Under the pieces are notes generated by a model. The model saw only the letters and a program-made list of their open reading frames with translations. It was not told the DNA's origin and searched no databases. A stretch of 64,000 nucleotides of DNA, from positions 31,508,436 to 31,572,435 of the forward strand of contig NC_132892.1 of NCBI RefSeq assembly GCF_030463535.1, given 5' to 3'. Shown piece after piece: positions 1 to 13,700 of this stretch (positions are counted from its first letter, which is position 1; the number at the start of each line of letters is the position of its first letter). This stretch comes from Salminus brasiliensis. Lineage: Eukaryota; Chordata; Actinopteri; Characiformes; Bryconidae. The translations under genes and the position numbers were made by a program.

Positions 1-50
1 ATATATATATATATATACACAAACACACACACATACATACGTATATATGA
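1..50. repeat. TA/CA microsatellite
   Basis: The window opens inside an (at)n run that passes into acac/atac dinucleotide repeats. It is cut by the window edge. Confidence 0.9.
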
Positions 51-634
51 GTGATTGTAAAAATGTCTTCAGACATTGTAATGGTGTGTTTATTGGCTCA
101 TCCGTTACCTGTTTGGCCCGGGCAGCTCCTTGGCCTTTCTGTGGAGGGTTCCGACTACGGCTCATTATTGCTGGTACAGCGTCAGAGCTGAAAACAAACA
201 AACCCCCAAGAACTTAGAACTATATAACAATATTATAATATTATACATGGTATCACTCATGACGGCTCAGTGCATTTCATGTCCTAGAAGCTTTTATATA
301 TTTAAGAATATATGCATTAATATGGTTTGCTGCCGAGAACCTGCTGAATTTCTCCACTATGTGAAACTGGAAATGAATTGCAAAGGATCGACAGCTCTCA
401 GCCTAAACACTGCACCCACCAAACCAGACACCCAGGTGCTTCCTATCAGAGTAAAGAAGGCAGAGAAGGGGAAGGGCCCTGTGATAGAAGCCCGGCCACA
501 CTCATATCATTAGGATGGAGGCTGTAACTACACCCCTGCGATCAGATAAAACTCTTACTGGTCTTACAGGGCTGGATTCCTGCAGTGTTGTGCTGCACAC
601 CTGTTTCGACTCACCTGCCAGGTTTAGCCAGGAA

Positions 635-668
<34 letters not shown>

Positions 669-1149
669 CCACCTTCAGGCCTGTAACCCACCTGAACGGG
701 ACGGTTTCTGGGGGGGGGGTCAGGACTTTCATATTTATAAAGCTGCTCAAAGCAGGAGTGCAAATCTAGGAGCTGCCCCTGCCCGTGACGTCACACACCT
801 GATCCTAGATCAGCAGTTTGACCTGGAGTACATTCATGAATATGGGCACAGGTGTGTTAGGACAGGGGGAACAGGTCACTGTGGAGTGCAGGTGGTCTAA
901 GGACCTACAGAAGGACCTTCAGAAGGACCTTCAGCTGGAACACACGAGCTATAGCAGAATGGATCAGAACCAAGACCAGAACCAGAACCAGAACCAGAGC
1001 CGGATCCACACCTGGTCCTGTTTTTACATCGTGGCCAGTATAACAGGCAGCCCACAGCTGTGAAATCCAGAGGCTCAGAGCTGCAGGTCCAGGTCCAGTC
1101 CTGGTGCTGACGTTAGCTACCTACCTGCTACAGCTAGCGAGAAGCTAAA
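51..1149. other. no gene recognised; short local tandem repeats
   Basis: No reading frame here looks like a real gene; the frames of 80-130 codons have biased or repetitive composition. There are three small tandem repeats: a 9-bp gccctcgcc unit near 640-669, a 12-bp aaggaccttcag unit near 898-935, and a 6-bp accaga unit near 968-1000. If the first exon at 1240 belongs to a minus-strand gene, this stretch is probably its first intron. Confidence 0.5.
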
Positions 1150-1189
1150 GCGCTAGCTATCTATCTATCTAAATGAACCAATATTGCCC

Positions 1190-1400
1190 TTAAACACAGC
1201 GAGACACGGCGAGCCCCGCTACCTTCCGGAAGACCTTACCTCCAGCATGTGTTTCTGCTTCGTTTAAAGATGTTAAACTCTGTTATTTCTCCACTTTTCT
1301 CCGATGTTTTCCTCCGAGAGCTGCTGCTGCTGCTGCTGCGGCGGCCACTTCCTGCTTTTCGCCTGGTTTCCAATAGCAACCAGAGCGCTTTACGACACTA
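1190..1400 (-). promoter_or_regulatory. GC-rich, possibly bidirectional promoter
   Basis: This is a CpG-containing island in AT-rich surroundings. It holds an ETS-type palindrome (cttccggaag near 1223), another ETS-like acttcctgc near 1347, and an inverted-CCAAT-like ccaatagc near 1370. It lies immediately upstream of the minus-strand first exon. A plus-strand start here could serve brme1, with a possible donor (gaag|gtgaag) near 1719. If so, the giant minisatellite would lie in brme1 intron 1. No plus-strand first exon is proven. Confidence 0.4.
1240..1372 (-). other. probable first exon of a minus-strand gene leaving the window at left
   Basis: On the minus strand an ATG at 1248-1246 is followed by two codons (Leu, Glu) and then a strong splice donor, GAG|GTAAGG, after 1240. 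Upstream lies GC-rich DNA with a (GCA)n/(GCC)n run. The next exon is not in the window, so the product cannot be read and the ATG may be untranslated. Gene order suggests cc2d1a, which I recall being head-to-head with BRME1 (C19orf57) in human. That identification is inference only. Confidence 0.4.
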
Positions 1401-1740
1401 GCCTTACAATTAATTTAAAATTAAATAATTTATTTTTTTTACGTTTTTAATACTTATGTAAAGTCATTTTTTAATATATTAAAATAGTAAAATAGAAGGA
1501 AAAATAATAAGAGGCGTTTTGTGAAGAGCAGTGTTTTTGGGCTGATTTGTAAACACAGTCTCGCCTTTTCCTCTAAAATTGTCTTTCATCATTTCTAAAG
1601 TTCTGTAAAGTCTAAGATCAGTGCAGAGCTCCGTTTAGAGGCGAACTGCACTCTGAGCTTAATAACTACTCATTAGTGCGGGTTTCACCTGTTTAATGAA
1701 GACACTGGAGGAGGAAGGTGAAGCTAAATAAGCCACAGCT

Positions 1741-4700
1741 GCTATTAACTGTGTGAGCTATTATTAACTGTGTGAGCTATTATTAGCTGTGTGAGCTATT
1801 ATTAACTGTGTGAGCTATTATTAACTGTGTGAGTTATTATTAGCTGTGTGAGCTATTATTAACTGTGTGAGTTATTATTAACTGTGTGAGTTATTATTAG
1901 CTGTGTGAGCTATTATTAACTGTGTGAGTTATTATTAACTGTGTGAGCTATTATTAACTGTGTGAGTTATTATTAACTGTGTGAGCTATTATTAACTATG
2001 TGAGCTATTATTAACTGTGTGAGTTATTATTAACTGTGTGAGCTATTATTAACTGTGTGAGTTATTATTAACTGTGTGAGCTATTATTAACTGTGTGAGT
2101 TATTATTAGCTGTGTGAGTTATTATTAACTGTGTGAGTTATTATTAGCTGTGTGAGCTATTATTAACTGTGTGAGTTATTATTAACTGTGTGAGTTATTA
2201 TTAGCTGTGTGAGCTGTTATTAACTGTGTGAGCTGTTATTAACTGTGTGAGTTATTATTAACTGTGTGAGTTATTATTAGCTGTGTGAGCTATTATTAAC
2301 TGTGTGAGTTATTATTAACTGTGTGAGTTGTTATTAGCTGTGTGAGCTGTTATTAACTGTGTGAGTTATTATTAACTGTGTGAGTTATTATTAACTGTGT
2401 GAGCTATTATTAACTGTGTGTGCTATTATTAACTGTGTGAGTTATTATTAACTGTGTGAGTTATTATTAGCTGTGTGAGCTATTATTAGCTGTGTGAGCT
2501 ATTATTAACTGTGTGAGCTATTATTAGCTGTGTGAGTTATTATTAACTGTGTGTGCTATTATTAGCTGTGTGAGCTATTATTAACTGTGTGAGCTATTAT
2601 TAACTGTGTGTGCTATTATTAGCTGTGTGAGCTATTATTAGCTGTGTGAGCTGTTATTATTAACTGTGTGAGCTATTATTAGCTGTGTGAGCTATTATTA
2701 GCTGTGTGTGCTATTATTAGCTGTGTGAGCTATTATTAGCTGTGTGTGCTATTATTAGCTGTGTGAGCTATTATTAGCTGTGTGTGCTATTATTAGCTGT
2801 GTGTGCTATTATTAGCTGTGTGTGCTATTATTAGCTGTGTGAGCTATTATTAGCTGTGTGTGCTATTATTAGCTGTGTGAGCTATTATTAGCTGTGTGTG
2901 CTATTATTAGCTGTGTGAGCTATTATTAGCTGTGTGTGCTATTATTAGCTGTGTGAGCTATTATTAGCTGTGTGTGCTATTATTAGCTGTGTGAGCTATT
3001 ATTAGCTGTGTGTGCTATTATTAGCTGTGTGAGCTATTATTAGCTGTGTGTGCTATTATTAGCTGTGTGAGCTATTATTAGCTGTGTGAGCTATTATTAA
3101 CTGTGTGAGCTATTATTAACTGTGTGAGTTATTATTAGCTGTGTGAGCTATTATTAACTGTGTGAGTTATTATTAGCTGTGTGAGCTATTATTAGCTGTG
3201 TGAGCTATTATTAACTGTGTGAGTTATTATTAGCTGTGTGTGCTATTATTAGCTGTGTAAGCTATTATTAGCTGTGTGTGCTATTATTAGCTGTGTGTGC
3301 TATTATTAGCTGTGAGCTATTATTAGCTGTGTGTGAGTTATTATTAGCTGTGTGAGTTGTTATTATTAGCTGTGTGAGCTATTATTAACTGTGTGAGCTA
3401 TTATTAACTGTGTGAGTTATTATTAACTGTGTGAGCTATTATTAGCTGTGTGTGCTATTATTAGCTGTGTGTGCTATTATTAGCTGTGTGAGCTATTATT
3501 AACTGTGTGAGTTATTATTAGCTGTGTGTGCTATTATTAGCTGTGTGAGCTATTATTAACTGTGTGAGCTATTATTAACTGTGTGAGTTATTATTAACTG
3601 TGTGAGCTATTATTAGCTGTGTGAGCTGTTATTAGCTGTGTGAGCTATTATTAGCTGTGTGAGCTATTATTAACTGTGTGAGTTATTATTAACTGTGTGA
3701 GCTATTATTAACTGTGTGAGTTATTATTAGCTGTGTGTGAGTTATTATTAGCTGTGTGAGCTATTATTAACTGTGTGAGTTATTATTAGCTGTGTGTGCT
3801 ATTATTAGCTGTGTGAGCTATTATTAACTGTGTGAGCTATTATTAACTGTGTGTGAGTTATTATTAGCTGTGTGAGCTATTATTAGCTGTGTGAGCTATT
3901 ATTAACTGTGTGAGCTATTATTAACTGTGTGAGTTATTATTAACTGTGTGAGCTATTATTAGCTGTGTGAGCTGTTATTAGCTGTGTGAGCTATTATTAG
4001 CTGTGTGAGCTATTATTAACTGTGTGAGTTATTATTAGCTGTGTGTGCTATTATTAGCTGTGTGAGTTATTATTAACTGTGTGAGTTATTATTAGCTGTG
4101 TGAGCTATTATTAACTGTGTGAGCTATTATTAGCTGTGTGAGCTATTATTAACTGTGTGAGCTATTATTAGCTGTGTGTGCTATTATTAGCTGTGTGAGT
4201 TATTATTAACTGTGTGAGTTATTATTAGCTGTGTGAGCTATTATTAACTGTGTGAGTTATTATTAGCTGTGTGAGCTATTATTAGCTGTGTGTGCTATTA
4301 TTAGCTGTGTGTGCTATTATTAGCTGTGTGAGTTATTATTAACTGTGTGAGTTATTATTAGCTGTGTGAGTTATTATTAGCTGTGTGTGCTATTATTAGC
4401 TGTGTGTGCTATTATTAGCTGTGAGCTATTATTAGCTGTGTGTGAGTTATTATTAGCTGTGTGAGTTGTTATTATTAGCTGTGTGAGCTATTATTAACTG
4501 TGTGAGCTATTATTAACTGTGTGAGTTATTATTAACTGTGTGAGCTATTATTAGCTGTGTGTGCTATTATTAGCTGTGTGTGCTATTATTAGCTGTGTGT
4601 GCTATTATTAGCTGTGAGCTATTATTAGCTGTGTGTGAGTTATTATTAGCTGTGTGAGTTGTTATTATTAGCTGTGTGAGCTATTATTAACTGTGTGAGT

Positions 4701-7700
4701 TATTATTAACTGTGTGAGCTATTATTAGCTGTGTGTGCTATTATTAGCTGTGTGTGCTATTATTAGCTGTGTGAGCTATTATTAACTGTGTGAGTTATTA
4801 TTAGCTGTGTGTGCTATTATTAGCTGTGTGAGCTATTATTAACTGTGTGAGCTATTATTAACTGTGTGAGTTATTATTAACTGTGTGAGCTATTATTAGC
4901 TGTGTGAGCTGTTATTAGCTGTGTGAGCTATTATTAGCTGTGTGAGCTATTATTAACTGTGTGAGTTATTATTAACTGTGTGAGCTATTATTAACTGTGT
5001 GAGTTATTATTAACTGTGTGAGTTATTATTAGCTGTGTGAGTTATTATTAACTGTGTGAGTTATTATTAGCTGTGTGTGCTATTATTAGCTGTGTGAGCT
5101 ATTATTAACTGTGTGAGCTATTATTAACTGTGTGTGAGTTATTATTAGCTGTGTGAGCTATTATTAACTGTGTGAGTTATTATTAGCTGTGTGTGCTATT
5201 ATTAGCTGTGTGTGCTATTATTAGCTGTGTGAGTTATTATTAACTGTGTGAGCTATTATTAGCTGTGTGAGCTTTTATTAACTGTGTGAGTTATTATTAA
5301 CTGTGTGAGCTATTATTAGCTGTGTGAGCTGTTATTAGCTGTGTGAGCTATTATTAGCTGTGTGAGCTATTATTAACTGTGTGAGTTATTATTAACTGTG
5401 TGAGCTATTATTAGCTGTGTGAGCTATTATTAGCTGTGTGTGCTATTATTAGCTGTGTGTGAGTTATTATTAGCTGTGTGAGCTATTATTAGCTGTGTGA
5501 GCTATTATTAACTGTGTGAGCTATTATTAACTGTGTGAGCTATTATTAGCTGTGTGAGTTATTATTAACTGTGTGAGTTATTATTAGCTGTGTGTGCTAT
5601 TATTAGCTGTGTGAGCTATTATTAACTGTGTGAGCTATTATTAACTGTGTGTGAGTTATTATTAGCTGTGTGAGCTATTATTAACTGTGTGAGTTATTAT
5701 TAGCTGTGTGTGCTATTATTAGCTGTGTGAGCTATTATTAACTGTGTGAGTTATTATTAACTGTGTGAGCTATTATTAGCTGTGTGAGCTGTTATTAGCT
5801 GTGTGAGCTATTATTAGCTGTGTGAGCTATTATTAACTGTGTGAGTTATTATTAGCTGTGTGTGAGTTATTATTAGCTGTGTGAGCTATTATTAACTGTG
5901 TGAGCTATTATTAGCTGTGTGAGCTATTATTAGCTGTGTGTGAGTTATTATTAGCTGTGTGAGCTATTATTAGCTGTGTGAGCTATTATTAACTGTGTGA
6001 GCTATTATTAACTGTGTGAGCTATTATTAGCTGTGTGAGCTATTATTAGCTGTGTGTGAGTTATTATTAGCTGTGTGAGTTATTATTAACTGTGTGAGCT
6101 ATTATTAACTGTGTGAGCTATTATTAGCTGTGTGAGCTATTATTAGCTGTGTGTGAGTTATTATTAGCTGTGTGAGCTATTATTAGCTGTGTGAGCTATT
6201 ATTAACTGTGTGAGCTATTATTAGCTGTGTGAGCTATTATTAGCTGTGTGTGAGTTATTATTAGCTGTGTGAGCTATTATTAGCTGTGTGAGCTATTATT
6301 AGCTGTGTGTGCTATTATTAGCTGTGTGTGAGTTATTATTAGCTGTGTGAGCTATTATTAGCTGTGTGAGCTATTATTAACTGTGTGAGCTATTATTAAC
6401 TGTGTGAGTTATTATTAGCTGTGTGTGAGTTATTATTAGCTGTGTGAGCTATTATTAACTGTGTGAGCTATTATTAGCTGTGTGAGCTATTATTAGCTGT
6501 GTGTGAGTTATTATTAGCTGTGTGAGCTATTATTAGCTGTGTGAGCTATTATTAACTGTGTGAGCTATTATTAACTGTGTGAGTTATTATTAGCTGTGTG
6601 TGAGTTATTATTAGCTGTGTGAGCTATTATTAGCTGTGTGTGAGTTATTATTAGCTGTGTGAGCTATTATTAGCTGTGTGTGCTATTATTAGCTGTGTGA
6701 GTTATTATTAACTGTGTGAGCTATTATTAGCTGTGTGTGCTATTATTAGCTGTGTGAGCTATTATTAGCTGTGTGTGCTATTATTAGCTGTGTGAGCTAT
6801 TATTAGCTGTGTGAGCTATTATTAACTGTGTGAGCTATTATTAGCTGTGTGAGCTATTATTAACTGTGTGAGCTATTATTAGCTGTGTAAGCTATTATTA
6901 ACTGTGTGTGCTATTATTAGCTGTGTAAGCTATTATTAACTGTGTGTGCTATTATTAGCTGTGTGAGCTATTATTAGCTGTGTAAGCTATTATTAACTGT
7001 GTGTGCTATTATTAGCTGTGTAAGCTATTATTAACTGTGTGAGCTATTATTAGCTGTGTGAGCTATTATTAGCTGTGTGTGAGTTATTATTAGCTGTGTG
7101 AGCTATTATTAGCTGTGTGTGCTATTATTAGCTGTGTGAGTTATTATTAACTGTGTGAGCTATTATTAGCTGTGTGTGCTATTATTAGCTGTGTGAGCTA
7201 TTATTAGCTGTGTGTGCTATTATTAGCTGTGTGAGCTATTATTAGCTGTGTGAGCTATTATTAACTGTGTGAGCTATTATTAGCTGTGTGAGCTATTATT
7301 AACTGTGTGAGCTATTATTAGCTGTGTAAGCTATTATTAACTGTGTGTGCTATTATTAGCTGTGTAAGCTATTATTAACTGTGTGTGCTATTATTAGCTG
7401 TGTGAGTTATTATTAACTGTGTGAGTTATTATTAACTGTGTGAGCTATTATTAGCTGTGTGAGTTATTATTAGCTGTGTGAGCTATTATTAACTGTGTGT
7501 GCTATTATTAGCTGTGTGAGTTATTATTAGCTGTGTGAGCTATTATTAACTGTGTGAGCTATTATTAACTGTGTGTGCTATTATTAGCTGTGTGTGCTAT
7601 TATTAGCTGTGTGAGTTATTATTAGCTGTGTGAGCTATTATTAACTGTGTGAGCTATTATTAGCTGTGTGTGCTATTATTAGCTGTGTGAGCTATTATTA

Positions 7701-10700
7701 GCTGTGTGAGCTATTAGCTGTGTGAGTTATTATTAACTGTGTGAGTTATTATTAACTGTGTGTGCTATTATTAACTGTGTGTGCTATTATTAACTGTGTG
7801 AGCTATTATTAGCTGTGTGAGCTATTATTAGCTGTGTGAGCTATTATTAACTGTGTGTGCTATTATTAGCTGTGTGAGCTATTATTAGCTGTGTGAGCTA
7901 TTATTAACTGTGTGAGCTATTATTAGCTGTGTGTGCTATTATTAGCTGTGTGAGCTATTATTAACTGTGTGTGCTATTATTAGCTGTGTGTGCTATTATT
8001 AGCTGTGAGCTATTATTAGCTGTGTGAGTTATTATTAGCTGTGTGAGCTATTATTAGCTGTGTGAGTTATTAGCTGTGTGAGCTATTATTAACTGTGTGA
8101 GCTATTATTAGCTGTGTGTGCTATTATTAGCTGTGTGAGTTATTATTAGCTGTGAGCTATTATTAGCTGTGTGAGTTATTATTAGCTGTGTGTGCTATTA
8201 TTAGCTGTGTGAGCTATTATTAGCTGTGAGCTATTATTAGCTGTGTGAGTTATTATTAGCTGTGTGAGCTATTATTAGCTGTGTGAGTTATTATTAGCTG
8301 TGTGAGTTATTATTAACTGTGTGAGCTATTATTAGCTGTGTGAGTTATTATTAACTGTGTGAGCTATTATTAGCTGTGTGAGTTATTATTAGCTGTGTGA
8401 GCTATTATTAGCTGTGTGAGCTATTATTAGCTGTGAGCTATTATTAGCTGTGTGAGTTATTATTAGCTGTGTGAGCTATTATTAACTGTGTGAGCTGTTA
8501 TTAGCTGTGTGAGTTATTATTAGCTGTGAGCTATTATTAGCTGTGTGAGTTATTATTAGCTGTGTGTGCTATTATTAGCTGTGTGAGCTATTATTAGCTG
8601 TGAGCTATTATTAGCTGTGTGAGTTATTATTAGCTGTGTGAGTTATTATTAGCTGTGTGAGCTATTATTAGCTGTGTGAGCTATTATTAGCTGTGAGCTA
8701 TTATTAGCTGTGTGAGTTATTATTAGCTGTGTGAGCTATTATTAACTGTGTGAGCTGTTATTAGCTGTGTGAGTTATTATTAGCTGTGTGAGTTATTATT
8801 AGCTGTGTGAGCTATTATTAACTGTGTGAGCTGTTATTAGCTGTGTGAGTTATTATTAGCTGTGTGAGTTATTATTAGCTGTGTGAGTTATTATTAACTG
8901 TGTGTGCTATTATTAACTGTGTGTGCTATTATTAGCTGTGTGAGCTATTATTAGCTGTGTGAGCTATTATTAACTGTGAGCTATTATTAACTGTGTGAGT
9001 TATTATTAACTGTGTGAGCTATTATTAACTGTGTGTGCTATTATTAACTGTGTGAGCTATTATTAGCTGTGTGAGTTATTATTAGATGTGTGAGTTATTA
9101 TTAACTGTGTGAGCTATTATTAACTGTGTGAGTTATTATTAGCTGTGTGAGCTATTATTAACTGTGTGAGCTATTATTAACTGTGTGAGCTATTATTAGC
9201 TGTGTGAGCTATTATTAGCTGTGTGAGCTATTATTAGCTGTGTGAGCTATTATTAACTGTGTGTGCTATTATTAGCTGTGTGAGTTATTATTAGCTGTGT
9301 GAGCTATTATTAGCTGTGTGAGCTATTATTAACTGTGTGAGCTATTATTAGCTGTGTGAGTTATTATTAGCTGTGTGAGCTATTATTAGCTGTGTGAGCT
9401 ATTATTAGCTGTGTGTGCTATTATTAGCTGTGTGAGCTATTATTAACTGTGTGAGCTATTATTAACTGTGTGTGCTATTATTAGCTGTGTGAGCTATTAT
9501 TAACTGTGTGAGCTATTATTAGCTGTGTGAGTTATGATTAGCTGTGTGAGCTATTATTAGCTGTGTGAGCTATTATTAACTGTGTGAGTTATTATTAGCT
9601 GTGTGAGCTATTATTAGCTGTGTGAGTTATTATTAGCTGTGTGAGTTATGATTAGCTGTGTGAGCTATTATTAGCTGTGTGAGTTATTATTAGCTGTGTG
9701 AGCTATTATTAGCTGTGTGAGTTATTATTAGCTGTGTGAGTTATTAGCTGTGTGAGCTATTATTAGCTGTGTGTGCTATTATTAGCTGTGTGAGCTATTA
9801 GCTGTGTGAGTTATTATTAACTGTGTGAGCTATTATTAGCTGTGTGAGTTATTATTAGCTGTGTGAGCTATTATTAGCTGTGTGAGTTATTATTAGCTGT
9901 GTGAGTTATTATTAGCTGTGTGAGCTATTATTAACTGTGTGAGCTATTATTAGCTGTGTGTGCTATTATTAGCTGTGTGAGTTATTATTAGCTGTGTGAG
10001 CTATTATTAGCTGTGTGAGTTATTATTAGCTGTGTGAGTTATTAGCTGTGTGAGCTATTATTAGCTGTGTGTGCTATTATTAGCTGTGTGAGCTGTTATT
10101 AGCTGTGTGAGCTATTATTAACTGTGTGAGCTATTATTAGCTGTGTGTGCTATTATTAGCTGTGTGAGCTATTATTAGCTGTGTGAGTTATTATTAGCTG
10201 TGTGAGCTATTATTAGCTGTGTGAGTTATTATTAACTGTGTGAGTTATTATTAGCTGTGTGAGTTATGATTAGCTGTGTGAGCTATTATTAGCTGTGTGA
10301 GTTATTATTAACTGTGTGAGCTATTATTAGCTGTGTGAGCTGTTATTAACTGTGTGAGCTATTATTAGCTGTGTGAGCTGTTATTAGCTGTGTGAGCTAT
10401 TATTAGCTGTGTGAGTTATTATTAACTGTGTGTGCTATTATTAGCTGTGTGAGCTGTTATTAACTGTGTGAGCTATTATTAGCTGTGTGAGTTATTATTA
10501 ACTGTGTGTGCTATTATTAACTGTGTGAGTTATTATTAGCTGTGTGAGTTATTATTAACTGTGTGTGCTATTATTAACTGTGTGAGTTATTATTAGCTGT
10601 GTGAGCTATTATTAGCTGTGTGAGTTATTATTAACTGTGTGAGTTATTATTAGCTGTGTGAGTTATGATTAGCTGTGTGAGCTATTAGCTGTGTGAGCTA

Positions 10701-13700
10701 TTATTAACTGTGTGAGCTATTATTAACTGTGTGAGCTATTATTAACTGTGTGAGCTATTATTAGCTGTGTGAGTTATTATTAGCTGTGTGAGCTATTATT
10801 AGCTGTGTGAGCTATTATTAGCTGTGTGAGCTATTATTAGCTGTGTGAGCTATTATTAGCTGTGTGAGCTATTAGCTGTGTGAGCTATTAGCTGTGTGAG
10901 TTATTATTAACTGTGTGTGCTATTATTAGCTGTGTGAGTTATTATTAGCTGTGTGAGTTATTATTAACTGTGTGAGCTATTATTAGCTGTGTGAGTTATT
11001 ATTAGCTGTGTGAGCTATTATTAGCTGTGTGAGCTATTATTAGCTGTGTGAGCTATTAGCTGTGTGAGTTATTATTAGCTGTGTGAGTTATTATTAGCTG
11101 TGTGAGCTATTATTAACTGTGTGAGTTATTATTAGCTGTGTGAGCTATTATTAGCTGTGTGAGCTATTATTAGCTGTGTGAGCTATTATTAGCTGTGTGA
11201 GTTATTATTAGCTGTGTGAGTTATTATTAGCTGTGTGAGCTATTATTAGCTGTGTGAGTTATTATTAGCTGTGTGAGCTATTATTAGCTGTGTGAGCTAT
11301 TATTAGCTGTGTGAGCTATTAGCTGTGTGAGCTATTAGCTGTGTGAGTTATTATTAACTGTGTGTGCTATTATTAGCTGTGTGAGTTATTATTAGCTGTG
11401 TGAGTTATTATTAACTGTGTGAGCTATTATTAGCTGTGTGAGCTATTAGCTGTGTGAGCTATTAGCTGTGTGAGTTATTATTAGCTGTGTGAGCTATTAT
11501 TAGCTGTGTGAGTTATTATTAGCTGTGTGAGTTATTATTAACTGTGTGAGCTATTATTAGCTGTGTGAGTTATTATTAACTGTGTGAGCTATTATTAGCT
11601 GTGTGAGCTATTATTAACTGTGTGAGCTATTAGCTGTGTGAGCTATTATTAACTGTGTGAGCTATTATTAGCTGTGTGAGCTATTATTAACTGTGTGTGC
11701 TATTATTAGCTGTGTGAGTTATGATTAGCTGTGTGAGCTATTATTAGCTGTGTGAGCTATTATTAACTGTGTGAGCTATTATTAGCTGTGTGAGCTATTA
11801 TTAACTGTGTGAGCTATTAGCTGTGTGAGTTATTATTAGCTGTGTGAGCTATTATTAGCTGTGTGAGCTATTATTAACTGTGTGTGCTATTATTAGCTGT
11901 GTGAGTTATGATTAGCTGTGTGAGCTATTATTAACTGTGTGTGCTATTATTAACTGTGTGAGCTATTATTAGCTGTGTGAGCTATTATTAGCTGTGTGAG
12001 TTATTATTAGCTGTGTGAGCTATTATTAGCTGTGTGAGCTATTATTAACTGTGTGTGCTATTATTAGCTGTGTGAGTTATTATTAGCTGTGTGAGCTATT
12101 ATTAGCTGTGTGTGCTATTATTAGCTGTGTGAGCTATTATTAGCTGTGTGAGCTATTATTAGCTGTGTGTGCTATTATTAGCTGTGTGTGCTATTATTAG
12201 CTGTGTGAGTTATTATTAGCTGTGTGAGTTATGATTAGCTGTGTGAGCTATTATTAGCTGTGTGAGTTATTATTAGCTGTGTGAGTTATGATTAGCTGTG
12301 TGAGCTATTATTAGCTGTGTGTGCTATTATTAGCTGTGTGAGTTATTATTAGCTGTGTGAGCTATTATTAGCTGTGTGTGCTATTATTAGCTGTGTGAGT
12401 TATTATTAGCTGTGTGAGTTATGATTAGCTGTGTGAGCTATTATTAGCTGTGTGTGCTATTATTAGCTGTGTGAGTTATTATTAGCTGTGTGAGCTATTA
12501 TTAGCTGTGTGTGCTATTATTAGCTGTGTGAGTTATTATTAGCTGTGTGAGCTATTATTAGCTGTGTGTGCTATTATTAGCTGTGTGAGTTATTATTAGC
12601 TGTGTGAGCTATTATTAGCTGTGTGTGCTATTATTAGCTGTGTGAGTTATTATTAGCTGTGTGAGTTATTATTAGCTGTGTGTGCTATTATTAGCTGTGT
12701 GAGTTATTATTAGCTGTGTGTGCTATTATTAGCTGTGTGAGTTATTATTAGCTGTGTGAGTTATTATTAACTGTGTGAGTTATTATTAGCTGTGTGAGCT
12801 ATTATTAGCTGTGTGAGTTATGATTAGCTGTGTGAGCTATTATTAGCTGTGTGTGCTATTATTAGCTGTGTGAGTTATGATTAGCTGTGTGAGCTATTAT
12901 TAACTGTGTGAGCTATTATTAGCTGTGTGAGCTATTATTAGCTGTGTGTGCTATTATTAGCTGTGTGTGCTATTATTAGCTGTGTGTGCTATTATTAGCT
13001 GTGTGAGTTATTATTAGCTGTGTGAGCTATTATTAACTGTGTGAGTTATTATTAGCTGTGTGTGCTATTATTAGCTGTGTGTGCTATTATTAGCTGTGTG
13101 TGCTATTATTAGCTGTGTGAGTTATTATTAACTGTGTGAGCTATTATTAACTGTGTGAGCTATTATTAGCTGTGTGAGTTATTATTAGCTGTGTTAGCTA
13201 TTATTAACTGTGTGAGTTATTATTAGCTGTGTGAGCTATTATTAACTGTGTGAGTTATTATTAGCTGTGTGTGCTATTATTAGCTGTGTGTGCTATTATT
13301 AGCTGTGTGAGTTATTATTAGCTGTGTGAGTTATTATTAGCTGTGTGTGCTATTATTAGCTGTGTGAGTTATTATTAACTGTGTGAGTTATTATTAACTG
13401 TGTGAGTTATTATTAGCTGTGTGAGCTATTATTAACTGTGTGAGTTATTATTAGCTGTGTGAGTTATGATTAGCTGTGTGAGCTATTATTAACTGTGTGA
13501 GTTATTATTAGCTGTGTGAGCTATTATTAGCTGTGTGTGCTATTATTAGCTGTGTGAGTTATGATTAGCTGTGTGAGCTATTATTAGCTGTGTGTGCTAT
13601 TATTAACTGTGTGAGTTATTAGCTGTGTGAGCTATTATTAGCTGTGTGAGTTATGATTAGCTGTGTGAGCTATTATTAGCTGTGTGTGCTATTATTAGCT